Shown one piece after another: positions 23,284-34,313 of a stretch of 64,000 bases of DNA; positions within the stretch are counted from its first letter, which is position 1; each line of letters opens with the position of its first letter. The DNA comes from Microbacterium sp. SL75 (GTDB lineage Bacteria > Actinomycetota > Actinomycetes > Actinomycetales > Microbacteriaceae): positions 186,001 through 250,000 of the forward strand of contig NZ_CP113067.1 in NCBI RefSeq assembly GCF_026625865.1. The letters run 5' to 3'. The position numbers and the translations under genes were made by a program. Below the pieces are notes generated by a model, which was not told the DNA's origin, searched no databases, and worked only from the letters and a program-made list of their open reading frames with translations.

Positions 23284-25011
23284 GTGCCCGAGACCTCCGC
23301 ACAACGCGCACTTGCGGTCTCGTTGAGCGCGCGCAGCGACACCGACCTCGCTCGACTCTTCGCCGACCGCCACATCTCGCCGTCGAGCACGTGGCGCGAC
23401 ATGTTCGACGCGGCTGAAGCACTGCTCGACCCGGTCTCGGTCGCGCGCGGGCTTCCCGCGCTGAGTCGTGACGAAGCCGTCGCCCTGCTCGACGCCGCCG
23501 AGGGACGACCGACGACCGGTGAGATCGGCGAGCGGCTGAGATCCCGTGCCCTCATCGGAGACGACGGGCTCCCCTTCCCCACGGTGATCGACGCCGCGCG
23601 CGAGATCCTGCCCTCGGGGATCCCGGATGCCGCGCCCCCGCGCCGCACCCATGCGACACCCGAGAGCACCGGGGCCGCCTCCGAAGCGGTGTTCACCAAC
23701 GCGGCATCCCTCGCCGACATCCTCATGCAGACCCTCGACGCCCCGCTCGGACGCATCGGATCGGGGTCGCTGGGCGCGACCGAGAGACGACGCCTCGTCG
23801 ACGCCGGGGCCGTGACCACCGCAGCCGAAGCGGACCTGCTCGTCGGGCTCGCGGCCGAGGTGGGCCTTCTCGGAACGAACGAGCGTGCCTGGCTCGTTTC
23901 TCCCGCCGGGCGCGAGTGGCTGCGCCTGCCGACTCTCGAACGATGGCAGCGCACCGCAGAGGCCCTGCGTGACGCCCTTCCGTCGGCGTACCGCTCCACC
24001 GACGGCGGGTGGATCCCCAGCGAGCACTGGCGCTCCGCGACACCGTTCGACCCCGAAGGCCCCGACCGCGCAGACCTCTGGATCAAGCGCCTGGTCCGCT
24101 GGGGGCTCCTCGACGCCGACGGCCACGCGACCCCCTGGGCGCTCCCGCTGGCCGAAGGCGGCGACGTCGACACCTCGGCCCTGCGCGAGCTGCTGCCGCC
24201 CGAGGTCGATCGCGTGTACCTGCAGAACGACCTGACGGCGATCGCCCCCGGTCCTCTCGCTCCGCACCTCGACGTGCGGCTGCGCTCGATGGCCGCGCGC
24301 GAGTCGCGGGCTCAAGCCTCGAGCTATCGCTTCAGCGCGGCGAGCATCGGCGCCGCGATCACCGCGGGCGAGACGGCGGACAGCCTTCGCGCCTTCCTGA
24401 CCGGTATCTCGCTCACGGGCCTCCCCCAGCCGCTCGCGTACGTCATCGAGCGCACCGCCGCCGAACACGGCCGCGTGCGCGTCACCGCCGACGCGCAGTC
24501 GCACCTCACTCGAGTCATGACGGACGACGAGACGCTTCTGCGATCGATGGAAGTCGACCAGTCGCTGCGCTCGATCGCTCTCACCCGAACCGACGACGAA
24601 CTGGTCTCGCACGTCTCGGCCGACGTCGTCTTCTGGGCCCTCACCGACGCGCACTACCCCGCGGTGGCGGTTGACGCCGAGGGGCGCCCGCGCGCTCTCG
24701 AGCGCGCCAAACTGGCATCCCCCGGTGCGACGTCAACGGCGCCCGCCGACACCTACGCCGACCTCATCGAGCGTCTGCGCACGGGCGCGGGAGACTCGGA
24801 TGCCGCGTGGCTCGAGCGCGAACTCGATCAGGCGGTTCGCGCACGATCGATCATCGACGTGACGGTGCGCCTGCCCGACGGCTCTGCCCGCGTCTTCCGC
24901 TTGGAGGCCACCGGACTCGGCGGCGGACGCCTGCGCGGTCGCGACCGCGGAGCCGATGTCGAGCGCACCCTCCCCCTGTCGCACATCGACGGCGTCGCGC
25001 CCGTCGAGTGA
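23284..25011 (+). CDS. Helicase-associated domain protein (XPB/Ssl2 N-terminal-like)
   Basis: 575 residues, GTG start directly after the small membrane protein gene. No Walker motifs. The N-terminus contains winged-helix-like repeats (SSTWRDMFDAAEALLD, LSRDEAVALLDAAEG) and the C-terminal third (SYRFSAASIGAAITAGETADSL) the helicase-associated domain paired with XPB-type helicases in actinobacteria. It probably loads or regulates the helicase encoded next. Cytosolic, role in DNA repair inferred. Confidence 0.85.
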   Translation: MPETSAQRALAVSLSARSDTDLARLFADRHISPSSTWRDMFDAAEALLDPVSVARGLPALSRDEAVALLDAAEGRPTTGEIGERLRSRALIGDDGLPFPTVIDAAREILPSGIPDAAPPRRTHATPESTGAASEAVFTNAASLADILMQTLDAPLGRIGSGSLGATERRRLVDAGAVTTAAEADLLVGLAAEVGLLGTNERAWLVSPAGREWLRLPTLERWQRTAEALRDALPSAYRSTDGGWIPSEHWRSATPFDPEGPDRADLWIKRLVRWGLLDADGHATPWALPLAEGGDVDTSALRELLPPEVDRVYLQNDLTAIAPGPLAPHLDVRLRSMAARESRAQASSYRFSAASIGAAITAGETADSLRAFLTGISLTGLPQPLAYVIERTAAEHGRVRVTADAQSHLTRVMTDDETLLRSMEVDQSLRSIALTRTDDELVSHVSADVVFWALTDAHYPAVAVDAEGRPRALERAKLASPGATSTAPADTYADLIERLRTGAGDSDAAWLERELDQAVRARSIIDVTVRLPDGSARVFRLEATGLGGGRLRGRDRGADVERTLPLSHIDGVAPVE

Positions 25012-25058
25012 CGGCCGCGAACGCCCTGCCCTCTTCGACACCGGTAGACTCGAACGCT

Positions 25059-26708
25059 ATGGCTGACGGCCCCCTTATCGTGCAGAGCGACCGCACCGTG
25101 CTCCTCGAAGTCGCGCACCCGCAGGCAGAGACGGCGCGGCATGAGCTCGCCGTCTTCGCCGAGCTCGAGCGTGCACCCGAGCACATCCACACGTATCGCA
25201 TCACCCGCCTGGGGCTGTGGAACGCGCGTGCAGCCGGCCACGACGCCGAGGCCATGCTCGACACACTCGATCGGTGGTCCCGCTTCCCGGTGCCGGCCTC
25301 GGTCAGCACCGACATCCGCGAGTCCGTCAACCGGTACGGGCGCCTCGTCATCGAGCGCAACGACGAGGGCGAGCTCGTGCTGCGCTCGACCGACGCCGCG
25401 GTGCTCAGCGAGGTGTCACGCAACAAGCGCATCTCCCCGCTCCTGATCGGCCGCCCGAGCCCCGACAGCTTCCTCATCGACGCGTGGGCGCGCGGGCACA
25501 TCAAACAGGAACTGCTGAAGATCGGCTGGCCCGCCGAAGACCTCGCCGGCTACACGCCCGGGACCCCGCACCCGATCGACCTGGCCGAGGACGGCTGGAG
25601 CCTCCGCCCTTACCAGCGCCAGGCGGTCGAATCCTTCTCCGAGGGCGGTTCCGGGGTCGTCGTCCTCCCGTGTGGAGCGGGTAAGACGCTCGTGGGTGCG
25701 GGCGCCATGGCCGACACCCGCACGACCACGCTCATCCTCGTCACGAACACCGTCAGCGCACGACAGTGGCGCGACGAGCTGCTGCGCCGCACGAGCCTCA
25801 CCCCCGAAGAGATCGGCGAGTACTCCGGGCAGGTCAAAGAGATCAAGCCGGTCACCATCGCCACCTACCAGATCCTCACCGCGAAGCGGAAAGGCCAGTA
25901 CGCCCACCTCGCCCTGCTCGACGCCCTCGACTGGGGCCTCGTGCTCTACGACGAGGTCCACCTGCTTCCCGCACCGGTGTTCAAGCTCACCGCCGACCTG
26001 CAGGCGCGCCGCCGCCTGGGCCTCACCGCAACTCTCGTGCGCGAGGACGGCCGCGAGGGAGACGTCTTCAGCCTGATCGGCCCGAAGCGCTTCGACGCGC
26101 CGTGGAAGGAGATCGAGGCTCAGGGCTTCATCTCACCCGCGGCCTGCTACGAGGTGCGTATCGACCTTCCCGCCGATGAGCGGCTCGAGTACGCCGCAGC
26201 CGCCGACGAGGATCGCTACCGTCTCGCCGCCACCGCCCCCGCGAAGATCGAGGTCGCCCGACGTCTGGTCGAACGGCATCCGGGTGAGAGGGTTCTGATC
26301 ATCGGTCAGTATCTCGATCAGATCGACGAGCTCGCCGAGGCGTTGAACGCCCCGCAGATCACGGGCGCCACGCCGATCCCCGAGCGCGAGGAGCTCTTCC
26401 AGGGCTTCCGCGACGGGAGCATTCCGCTACTGGTCGTCTCCAAGGTCGCGAATTTCTCGGTCGACCTGCCCGAGGCCTCGGTCGCCATCCAGGTGTCGGG
26501 GTCGTTCGGATCGCGCCAAGAAGAGGCTCAGCGCCTCGGTCGACTTCTCCGACCGAAGCAGTCGAACCACACCGCGAGCTTCTACACGCTCATCGCGCGT
26601 GACACCGTCGACCAGGATTTCGCGCAGAATCGCCAGCGCTTCCTGGCCGAGCAGGGGTACGCCTACACGATCCTGGATGCCGACGGAATCGACGCCCAGG
26701 CCGCCTGA
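25059..26708 (+). CDS. XPB-type superfamily 2 DNA helicase
   Basis: 549 residues. N-terminal damage-recognition-like domain (to about 180), then motor with Q motif region LRPYQRQAVES, Walker A PCGAGKT, DEVH box YDEVH, motif III LTATL and motif VI QEEAQRLGRLLRP. The set and the RED-like VREDGRE match bacterial XPB, a 3'-5' helicase used in nucleotide excision repair or transcription-linked unwinding. TAGACT ends 8 nt before the ATG. Follows its partner gene at 47 nt. Confidence 0.94.
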   Translation: MADGPLIVQSDRTVLLEVAHPQAETARHELAVFAELERAPEHIHTYRITRLGLWNARAAGHDAEAMLDTLDRWSRFPVPASVSTDIRESVNRYGRLVIERNDEGELVLRSTDAAVLSEVSRNKRISPLLIGRPSPDSFLIDAWARGHIKQELLKIGWPAEDLAGYTPGTPHPIDLAEDGWSLRPYQRQAVESFSEGGSGVVVLPCGAGKTLVGAGAMADTRTTTLILVTNTVSARQWRDELLRRTSLTPEEIGEYSGQVKEIKPVTIATYQILTAKRKGQYAHLALLDALDWGLVLYDEVHLLPAPVFKLTADLQARRRLGLTATLVREDGREGDVFSLIGPKRFDAPWKEIEAQGFISPAACYEVRIDLPADERLEYAAAADEDRYRLAATAPAKIEVARRLVERHPGERVLIIGQYLDQIDELAEALNAPQITGATPIPEREELFQGFRDGSIPLLVVSKVANFSVDLPEASVAIQVSGSFGSRQEEAQRLGRLLRPKQSNHTASFYTLIARDTVDQDFAQNRQRFLAEQGYAYTILDADGIDAQAA

Positions 26709-26777
26709 CGCATACCAGCACGCGGCTTTCCGTTCCATATCCAGCACATTGCTGGGTCAGATCACGATAATGAGGGC

Positions 26778-27470
26778 ATGACAGCTCCTCGCATCCTCGT
26801 CGTGGACGACGAACCGAACATCCGCGACCTGCTCATCACGAGCCTGCGCTTCGCCGGTTTCCAGGTGCGAGCCGTGGCCAACGGCGCGCAGACGATCTCG
26901 GCCGTACTCGAGGAGGAACCCGACCTCATCGTGCTCGACGTGATGCTCCCCGACATGAACGGGTTCAGCGTCACCAAGCGGCTGCGCGGCGCCGGCTACA
27001 CCGCGCCGATCCTTTTCCTCACCGCGAAGGACGAGACCGAAGACAAGATCATGGGGCTCAACGCGGGTGGCGACGACTACGTCACCAAGCCGTTCAGCTT
27101 GGACGAGATCGTCGCCCGCATCCAGGCGATCCTGCGCCGCACGATGCAGGCCGACGAAGAGTCGATCATCCGCACCGGCGAACTGACGATGGATCAGGAC
27201 ACCCACGACGTCAGCGTCGGAGACGTCTCGATCGACCTGAGCCCGACCGAGTTCAAGCTCCTGCGCTACCTCATGCTGAACCCCAACCGGGTGCTCTCGA
27301 AGGCGCAGATCCTCGACCACGTGTGGGAGTACGACTTCAACGGCGACGCGGGGATCGTCGAGAGCTACATCTCGTACCTGCGCCGCAAGATCGATCCGCA
27401 CTCCTCGGAGCCGCTCATCCAGACCAAGCGCGGCTTCGGCTACATGCTGAAGTCGGGCAAGACCGCCTGA
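26778..27470 (+). CDS. OmpR/PhoB-family response regulator
   Basis: 230 residues. Receiver domain with acidic pocket (DDE near 9-11), phospho-acceptor Asp in LIVLDVMLPD and Lys in VTKPFS; C-terminal winged helix with SPTEFKLLRYLMLNPNRVLSKAQILDHVW and GFGYML. GATAAT stands 6 nt before the ATG, hence a leaderless message. The kinase gene follows after 15 nt in the same frame. Resembles the TrcR/MprA branch; the signal is unknown. Confidence 0.94.
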   Translation: MTAPRILVVDDEPNIRDLLITSLRFAGFQVRAVANGAQTISAVLEEEPDLIVLDVMLPDMNGFSVTKRLRGAGYTAPILFLTAKDETEDKIMGLNAGGDDYVTKPFSLDEIVARIQAILRRTMQADEESIIRTGELTMDQDTHDVSVGDVSIDLSPTEFKLLRYLMLNPNRVLSKAQILDHVWEYDFNGDAGIVESYISYLRRKIDPHSSEPLIQTKRGFGYMLKSGKTA

Positions 27471-27485
27471 GCGAAAGGCTCGCTC

Positions 27486-29276
27486 CTGTCGCACTCCGAC
27501 GATTCGCTCACGCGCTGGTGGCGCGGGCTGAGCCTGCGCACCAAGGTCACCGGCGTCACCGTCGCGTTGCTCGCCATCGGGCTGTTCACCGCGGGCATCG
27601 GGACCATGGTGTTCTTGCGCACCACCCTGGTGAACAACCTCGACGAGCAGCTCGCGCAGCAGGCCGCCGGCAGTATCGCGAACAGCATCTTCACCACGGC
27701 TCCCGTCGACGGGCGGGTCGTCTTCTCGCAGGTGGAGAACGCCCCGCAGATCGGGTCGATGGTCGTCGTGTACGGTCCCGACGGACAGCGCGAGGCGTTC
27801 TACAACGGCACGTCGACGACCGCTCTGCCCGACATCCCCCCCACCTTCACGGTCGAGCAGACCTACAGCCAGATCGATCGCCGCATCGAACTCGAGTCGC
27901 CCGAGTCCGGTCAGCACTTCGTCGCCCGGGTGGGGGTGCTGCAGGTGCCCGGAAACCCCGGGGTCTACACGCAGATGGTGATCCAGCCGCTCGCCCCGAC
28001 CGACCGGATCGTGGCCGCCTACATCGGCATCTACGCCTTCGTCGCGCTGCTGATCCTCATCGCCACGGCCTTGCTGACCCGGTGGCTCGTCACCCTCGCG
28101 TTCCGCAACCTCCGCCAGGTCGAGACGACGGCCATGGACATCGCGGCCGGTGACTTCAGCCAGCGACTGACGGACATCGTCCCCGACACCGAGGTGGGCC
28201 GGCTCAAGACCGCCATCAACGCGATGCTCGCCCGCATCGACGGCGCCCTCGGACAACGGGATGCCACCGTGCGGCAGATGCGTCGCTTCATCGGCGACGC
28301 CAGCCACGAACTTCGCACACCCCTCGTCACGATGCGCGGCTACGCGGAGTTGTACCGCATGGGGGCGATCCGCTCCGACGAGGATGTCGCGCAGTCGATG
28401 GAGCGTATCGAGAAGGAGGCGATCCGCATGGGGGCCCTGGTCGAGGACCTCCTCGCGCTCGCCCGCCTCGACGAACGCCGTGACGTCACCATCACCGCCC
28501 TCGACCTGCGCCCGATCGCGCGCGACGCCGCCCTCGACCTGCGGGTGACCTCGCCCCAGCGTGAGGTCACGGTCGACGACGCCACCTCGCGCGACGAGCT
28601 GATCCTTCCCACCATCACCCTCGACCCGCTCCTGGACGCCGGAGGCAAACCTGCGAACGGGAACGGTCGCCGTCGCACCGCTCCCACCACCTCGGCGATG
28701 GCGATAGCGGGCGCCACCCTCTCGCGGCTTCGGCGCCGATCGAAGGACGGCACCGAGTTGGCGGCATCCACTCCTGCGGATGGAACCCCGGCCACACCGA
28801 TCGGCGTGGTCCGTCCCGTGCCGCGCCTCGCCCCCGTGGTCATGGGCGACGAGAACAAGGTGCGTCAGGTCGTGGCGAACCTGCTCGGCAACGCGCGGCG
28901 TTTCACCGCCGAGGACTCCCCCATCGGGCTGCGCGTCGGCGTCGACGGCGAGTCCGACATGGGATGGATCGAGATCATCGACCACGGCGAGGGGGTGCCG
29001 GAGCAGATCCGCGAGCAGATCTTCCAGCGCTTCTGGCGCGCCGACACCTCGCGCACCCGCGAGACCGGCGGCTCGGGTCTCGGCCTGTCGATCGTGGCAT
29101 CCATCGTCGATCTGCTGCACGGCACGGTCGATGTGCGCGATACCCCCGGGGGCGGAGCGACCTTCCGCGTCTCCCTCCCCCTCGCTGATCGCCGCGACGC
29201 CCAGGAGCACGCACTCATCGAGACGCAGCCGCTCGAACGCCTGCCCGAGGGGTACCGGCCCGACGCGCAGACGTGA
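27486..29276 (+). CDS. Sensor histidine kinase with CTG start and linker insertion
   Basis: 596 residues. Two transmembrane helices (about 22-45 and 180-203) frame an extracellular sensor of about 135 residues, followed by HAMP, DHp with FIGDASHELRTP (His near 273) and the ATPase domain (NLLGNARRF, GGSGLGLSIV). CTG 27486 is proposed: the first ATG/GTG/TTG in frame lies inside TM1, and GAAAGG stands 8 nt before the CTG. A 70-residue Pro/Thr/Arg-rich insertion (about 380-450) splits the region before the N box, where relatives have about ten residues. Partner of the preceding regulator. Confidence 0.85.
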   Translation: MSHSDDSLTRWWRGLSLRTKVTGVTVALLAIGLFTAGIGTMVFLRTTLVNNLDEQLAQQAAGSIANSIFTTAPVDGRVVFSQVENAPQIGSMVVVYGPDGQREAFYNGTSTTALPDIPPTFTVEQTYSQIDRRIELESPESGQHFVARVGVLQVPGNPGVYTQMVIQPLAPTDRIVAAYIGIYAFVALLILIATALLTRWLVTLAFRNLRQVETTAMDIAAGDFSQRLTDIVPDTEVGRLKTAINAMLARIDGALGQRDATVRQMRRFIGDASHELRTPLVTMRGYAELYRMGAIRSDEDVAQSMERIEKEAIRMGALVEDLLALARLDERRDVTITALDLRPIARDAALDLRVTSPQREVTVDDATSRDELILPTITLDPLLDAGGKPANGNGRRRTAPTTSAMAIAGATLSRLRRRSKDGTELAASTPADGTPATPIGVVRPVPRLAPVVMGDENKVRQVVANLLGNARRFTAEDSPIGLRVGVDGESDMGWIEIIDHGEGVPEQIREQIFQRFWRADTSRTRETGGSGLGLSIVASIVDLLHGTVDVRDTPGGGATFRVSLPLADRRDAQEHALIETQPLERLPEGYRPDAQT

Positions 29277-29291
29277 CGGACGCCCCGACGC

Positions 29292-29322
29292 TTGACCCTC
29301 ACACGATGTGAGAGGACACGAT
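29292..29322 (+). promoter_or_regulatory. MerR-type promoter/operator
   Basis: TTGACC (-35), 19-nt spacer, CACGAT (-10), with the dyad CTCACA-CGA-TGTGAG inside the over-long spacer. This is the classical architecture for MerR activation by DNA untwisting and indicates autoregulation of the gene that follows. Confidence 0.7.
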
Positions 29323-29328
29323 GGCTTC

Positions 29329-30156
29329 ATGGCCGAGACCCCGAACCTGATGAGCATCGGTCGGTTCAGCGCCCTCACCCGCCTGTCGGTGCGGATGCTC
29401 CGCCACTACGACAGTCATGGTGTGCTGGTCCCCGCCGACATCGACCCCTGGACCGGATACCGGCGCTATGCTCCGCACCAGCTGATCGACGCGGCCGACG
29501 TGCGCAACCTCCGCGACGTGGGCTTCGGCGTCTCCGCCATCGGCGCCCTCCTCGACGCGCGTGGCACTCCGGCGTGGACTCGCGCACTGCAGATGCAGCG
29601 CGCGGAACTTCATGAGGAAGCTCGCGCAGCGAGGGAGAGGGTGTCGCTGATCACCCGCCTTCTCGAAACCGGAGACCATCCCATGTCCATCACGCTCACC
29701 CGCACCACCGTCCCCGCACTGACCGCGGTAGCCCTGCGCGGCACCGTGGCGTCCTACTCCCACGAGGGGGAGCTCTGGGGCCGCCTCATGCCTCTCCTCG
29801 CCGAGCGGTCGATCGCACCGATCGGAGCCTGCGGCGTCATCGAGCACGACGACCAGTACGTCGAGCACGATGTCGATCTGTCGATCTTCCTGCCCGTCGC
29901 CCCCGGGACGACGGTGGACGCCCCTCTCACCGTGATCGAGCTGCCTCCCCGGGACTGCCTCGTCGCGCGTGTGACGGGCCCGTACGAGCAGATCGCACAG
30001 GCGCACGACATGATCAACGCCCGCCTCGTGGAAGACGGCTTGAGCCCGCGCGGCGACGACACTCTCGCCTCGCGCGTCTTCAACGTCTACCTGACCACCC
30101 CCGACCGCGTACCGGGTGACGCTCTGGTCACCGACGTCTGCCGCCCGCTGAGCTGA
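29329..30156 (+). CDS. MerR-family regulator with GyrI-like ligand domain
   Basis: 275 residues. N-terminal MerR winged helix (SIGRFSALTRLSVRMLRHYD, GYRRY), a coiled-coil dimerisation helix about 80-120, and a C-terminal GyrI/BmrR-like effector domain (ITLTRTTVPALTAVALRG, DVDLSIFLPV). Such regulators sense hydrophobic cations or drugs and often control efflux. ATG 29329 coincides with the predicted transcription start. No obvious target gene is adjacent, so it may act mainly on itself or at a distance. Confidence 0.9.
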   Translation: MAETPNLMSIGRFSALTRLSVRMLRHYDSHGVLVPADIDPWTGYRRYAPHQLIDAADVRNLRDVGFGVSAIGALLDARGTPAWTRALQMQRAELHEEARAARERVSLITRLLETGDHPMSITLTRTTVPALTAVALRGTVASYSHEGELWGRLMPLLAERSIAPIGACGVIEHDDQYVEHDVDLSIFLPVAPGTTVDAPLTVIELPPRDCLVARVTGPYEQIAQAHDMINARLVEDGLSPRGDDTLASRVFNVYLTTPDRVPGDALVTDVCRPLS

Positions 30157-30180
30157 GAGCGGCCACGTCCGCAACACGCA

Positions 30181-30210
30181 GAACGCCCCCTCCCAGAGGA
30201 GGGGGCGTTC
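30181..30210. terminator. Bidirectional terminator between merR-type gene and groEL
   Basis: 13-bp perfect stem GAACGCCCCCTCC with loop CAGA, lying between two convergent genes. Confidence 0.85.
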
Positions 30211-30231
30211 CGTGTGTTGCCTAGGCGGGGA

Positions 30232-31917
<1,686 letters not shown>

Positions 31918-31922
31918 TCATT

Positions 31923-31949
31923 CTGGCACTCGCCCCTAGGGAGTGCAAG
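31923..31949. promoter_or_regulatory. CIRCE element 2 (degenerate HrcA operator)
   Basis: CTGGCACTC-N9-GAGTGCAAG: core GCACTC-N9-GAGTGC intact, outer bases degenerate. Placed 6 nt from CIRCE 1, so both may be bound on one DNA face. Confidence 0.85.
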
Positions 31950-31972
31950 CCACGAGCCGCCCCGTAAACGCC

Positions 31973-32011
31973 GAACGCCGCGGCATCCGGAAGTCGGATG
32001 CCGCGGCGTTC
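31973..32011 (-). terminator. Terminator of the cold-shock gene
   Basis: 17-bp perfect stem GAACGCCGCGGCATCCG with a 5-nt loop, 11 nt after the cspA stop. It shields groEL from read-through. Confidence 0.8.
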
Positions 32012-32021
32012 TCGCCAGAGC

Positions 32022-32222
32022 TCAGGCCAGGCGAACGGACTCCGCCTGAGGGCCCTTCTGACCGGTGCCGACGGTGAACTCGACGGCCTGCCCCTCTTCG
32101 AGGACACGGAAACCCGACATCTCGATGCTCGAGTAGTGGACGAAGACGTCCTGCCCGTCATCGACGGTGATGAAGCCGAAGCCCTTCTCGGCGTTGAACC
32201 ATTTGACAGTGCCCTGCGTCAT
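32022..32222 (-). CDS. cspA: Cold-shock protein CspA
   Basis: 66 residues, the canonical size. RNP1 KGFGFI and RNP2 DVFVHYS are intact, start [14 protein letters not shown]. Binds single-stranded nucleic acid and acts as RNA chaperone. It lies upstream of groEL on the same strand but is separated by a strong terminator. GGAGATTCGC precedes the ATG. Confidence 0.96.
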   Translation of the reverse strand: MTQGTVKWFNAEKGFGFITVDDGQDVFVHYSSIEMSGFRVLEEGQAVEFTVGTGQKGPQAESVRLA

Positions 32223-32353
32223 GCGAATCTCCTGTTGCTGAACGACGAGGTCATCGTAAGCACGGAGGATGCCGCGGAATCGGGGTTCCGGAGCATTGTT
32301 GACGCGCGTGCATCCAAGTTGTTACGCCGCGGAAACACGCGGCGCCCGCGGAC

Positions 32354-32956
32354 TCAGGAGGAGGGGGAAGCGGAGGGCTGACCGCTCGCGCGGTCGAGGC
32401 CGATCACGACGATCAGGCGCTTGACGTCGCTCTCGTCGGCCGGGGTGTTCGGGTCGTCCGTCGGCTGCAGGAAGTCGCTCTGCGCGATCTGCGCACCGCC
32501 GATCGTCTGGGCCAGGCCCTCGGCCGCGGCCGCGTCGCTCTCGAGGCGGTAGTAGATCGTGGTGTCGGCGAAATCGGTGCTGTCGGAGTTGCCGGTCTCG
32601 ACGTTGTCGCCGCTCCAGCCCGCGGCCACGATCTGGTCGCGAACGGAGGCCGCGAGGCCGTTGTCGGGAGTGCCGTTGAGCACGACCACCGAGTACGACG
32701 TGTCGACGACGGCCGGGATGGTCGGCTCGACCGAGACGGTCGGGCTGGGCGCGGCGTCGGAACCGAGCGAGATACGCCCCGAGACCAGGAGCGTCGCGAA
32801 GATGCCGGCGATGATCAGCACCAGGGTGGCGATGGCCGCCCACAGGAACACGATCCATCCGCGCAGACGGGGGTTCTCGGCCCGGTGAGCGCCGACGCGG
32901 CCGGATTCAGTCGGCAGGTCGTCGAAGCGATCCCGAGGGAAGGTCGATCTGGCCAT
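32354..32956 (-). CDS. LytR C-terminal domain membrane protein
   Basis: 200 residues: 34 cytosolic residues, one transmembrane helix (about 35-60), a Pro/Val-rich stalk, then the LytR_C domain (SYSVVVLNGTPDNGLAASVRDQI, YRLESDAAAAEGLAQTIG). Unlike full LCP proteins it has no phosphotransferase domain. Expected on the outer face of the membrane, possibly in cell-wall polymer attachment. TAGCAT 6 nt before the ATG: leaderless. Confidence 0.85.
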   Translation of the reverse strand: MARSTFPRDRFDDLPTESGRVGAHRAENPRLRGWIVFLWAAIATLVLIIAGIFATLLVSGRISLGSDAAPSPTVSVEPTIPAVVDTSYSVVVLNGTPDNGLAASVRDQIVAAGWSGDNVETGNSDSTDFADTTIYYRLESDAAAAEGLAQTIGGAQIAQSDFLQPTDDPNTPADESDVKRLIVVIGLDRASGQPSASPSS

Positions 32957-32991
32957 TGGACGATGCTATCGGTCGCGTCGAGGCGAGCCCG

Positions 32992-33246
32992 TCAGCGGGC
33001 CGCCGTACGGCCGAGACGAGCGCGGTGCTGATCCGCCGCGTCATCGCGCCGCCGCCGCAACCGGCGCACGAGCATCGGATCGTGTGCGAGCGCCTCGGGG
33101 GTGTCGATCAAGCGCCCGAGCAGCTGGTAATACCGGGCAGGCGTCACCGAGAACTCCGCGCGGATGGCCTCTTCTTTCGCGCCCGCGTGACGGCGCCACT
33201 GGCCCTCGAAAGCGAGGAAGGCGAGGTCACGGTCCGACAGAGGCAC
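32992..33246 (-). CDS. DUF3263 protein
   Basis: 84 residues, a short helical protein with LSDRDLAFLAFEGQWRRHAG and FSVTPARYYQLLGRL, the DUF3263 signature. The second half resembles a helix-turn-helix and ends in a run of Arg residues, so nucleic acid binding is likely. TAGCGT 6 nt before the GTG start: leaderless. It sits next to the LytR_C gene, an arrangement common in actinobacteria. Confidence 0.85.
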   Translation of the reverse strand: MPLSDRDLAFLAFEGQWRRHAGAKEEAIRAEFSVTPARYYQLLGRLIDTPEALAHDPMLVRRLRRRRDDAADQHRARLGRTAAR

Positions 33247-33270
33247 GCCGTTACGCTACTGCGCCATCGC

Positions 33271-34242
33271 TCACGATCCCGGATGCCACGCCACCCACGC
33301 CCCGAGAGGGTCGACCTCCGCGAGCACCTCCCCATCGAGAGCGAGGGCGAATCCGCCCCGCACGGGCTCGGGGCGCCGCGTCCAGCCGTCGTGCAGGCCG
33401 GGCGCGTCGAGGGTAATCCACCTGCCTGCCGCCCGGGCGGCATCGATCACGGCGGCGCGGTGCACCCGGGGCACGTGAGCGAGCACGCCCGGAGTGGTCA
33501 CGACCAGAGTCGCCCCGGCCGGAGCCTGGGCGGCGAGCGCGGGAAGGGCCTCGGCGCCGTCGCCCGCGACGAGCAGAGGCGGGTCGGCCGCCGCGATGTC
33601 GAGCGCCCCCTCGATGCGTTCGAGACGCCCCTCCTCCCCCGGCCAGACGAGGCCGGTGAGCCAGTCGCGGTCCTGCGCGCGGCGGGCGTCGAGGGGGCTG
33701 AGGTCGATGCCCGCACGCCAGACGATCTGCGGCATGTGCAGGTCGGGGTGCCCCTCGAGGTCGCTGTCGAGAACCACGCGACTCGGGCCGTCGACGGGGT
33801 CGACCGCGACGATCTCTTCACGGTGATAGCGGTACGAGTACCGATCGGCATAGAGGCAGAGCCCCGCGCTCACGCCCACCTCGAGCAGGGCGATCGGCCC
33901 CTCGATCAGAGCGAGGGCGGGGAGCAGGGCCGCGCAGCGGAGGGGCTCGTTGGTCTGCACGCTCCGGCGACCGCATTCCTCGACGATGGCGTCAGCGTGG
34001 GCCGTGACCCATGAAGCCCACGCATCGACGTCGTCGAGGGGCGCGCCGAGCAGACGCATCACGGCGAACACCAGCGGCGGCTGTCGTCGCGTCTCGGGGA
34101 TCCGCGCGAGGGCGGCAGCCACCGCGGTGTCGTCCGCGACACGCTCCGCCCAGTTCGCGTACACCGCCGAACGACCGGGAGCCTCGTCTTCGGAGAAACG
34201 CCGATAACGATCGACGACGGCGGTCACGGCATCCTGGGTCAC
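33271..34242 (-). CDS. DUF2332 protein
   Basis: 323 residues. Typical blocks: SVQTNEPLRCAALLPAL, LLEVGVSAGLCLYADRYSY and the C-terminal GRWITLDAPGLHD. The GVSAGLCL loop recalls a nucleotide- or SAM-binding turn, but no reaction is established for the family. GTG start, with CATAAT 6 nt upstream (leaderless). Divergent from msrB. Confidence 0.85.
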   Translation of the reverse strand: MTQDAVTAVVDRYRRFSEDEAPGRSAVYANWAERVADDTAVAAALARIPETRRQPPLVFAVMRLLGAPLDDVDAWASWVTAHADAIVEECGRRSVQTNEPLRCAALLPALALIEGPIALLEVGVSAGLCLYADRYSYRYHREEIVAVDPVDGPSRVVLDSDLEGHPDLHMPQIVWRAGIDLSPLDARRAQDRDWLTGLVWPGEEGRLERIEGALDIAAADPPLLVAGDGAEALPALAAQAPAGATLVVTTPGVLAHVPRVHRAAVIDAARAAGRWITLDAPGLHDGWTRRPEPVRGGFALALDGEVLAEVDPLGAWVAWHPGS

Positions 34243-34313
34243 CCGGAGATTATGCCGTCACGACCTGACCGCTGCCGGGCACGAGAGAATAGAGCCGAAG
34301 AAGGAGAGTGAAC

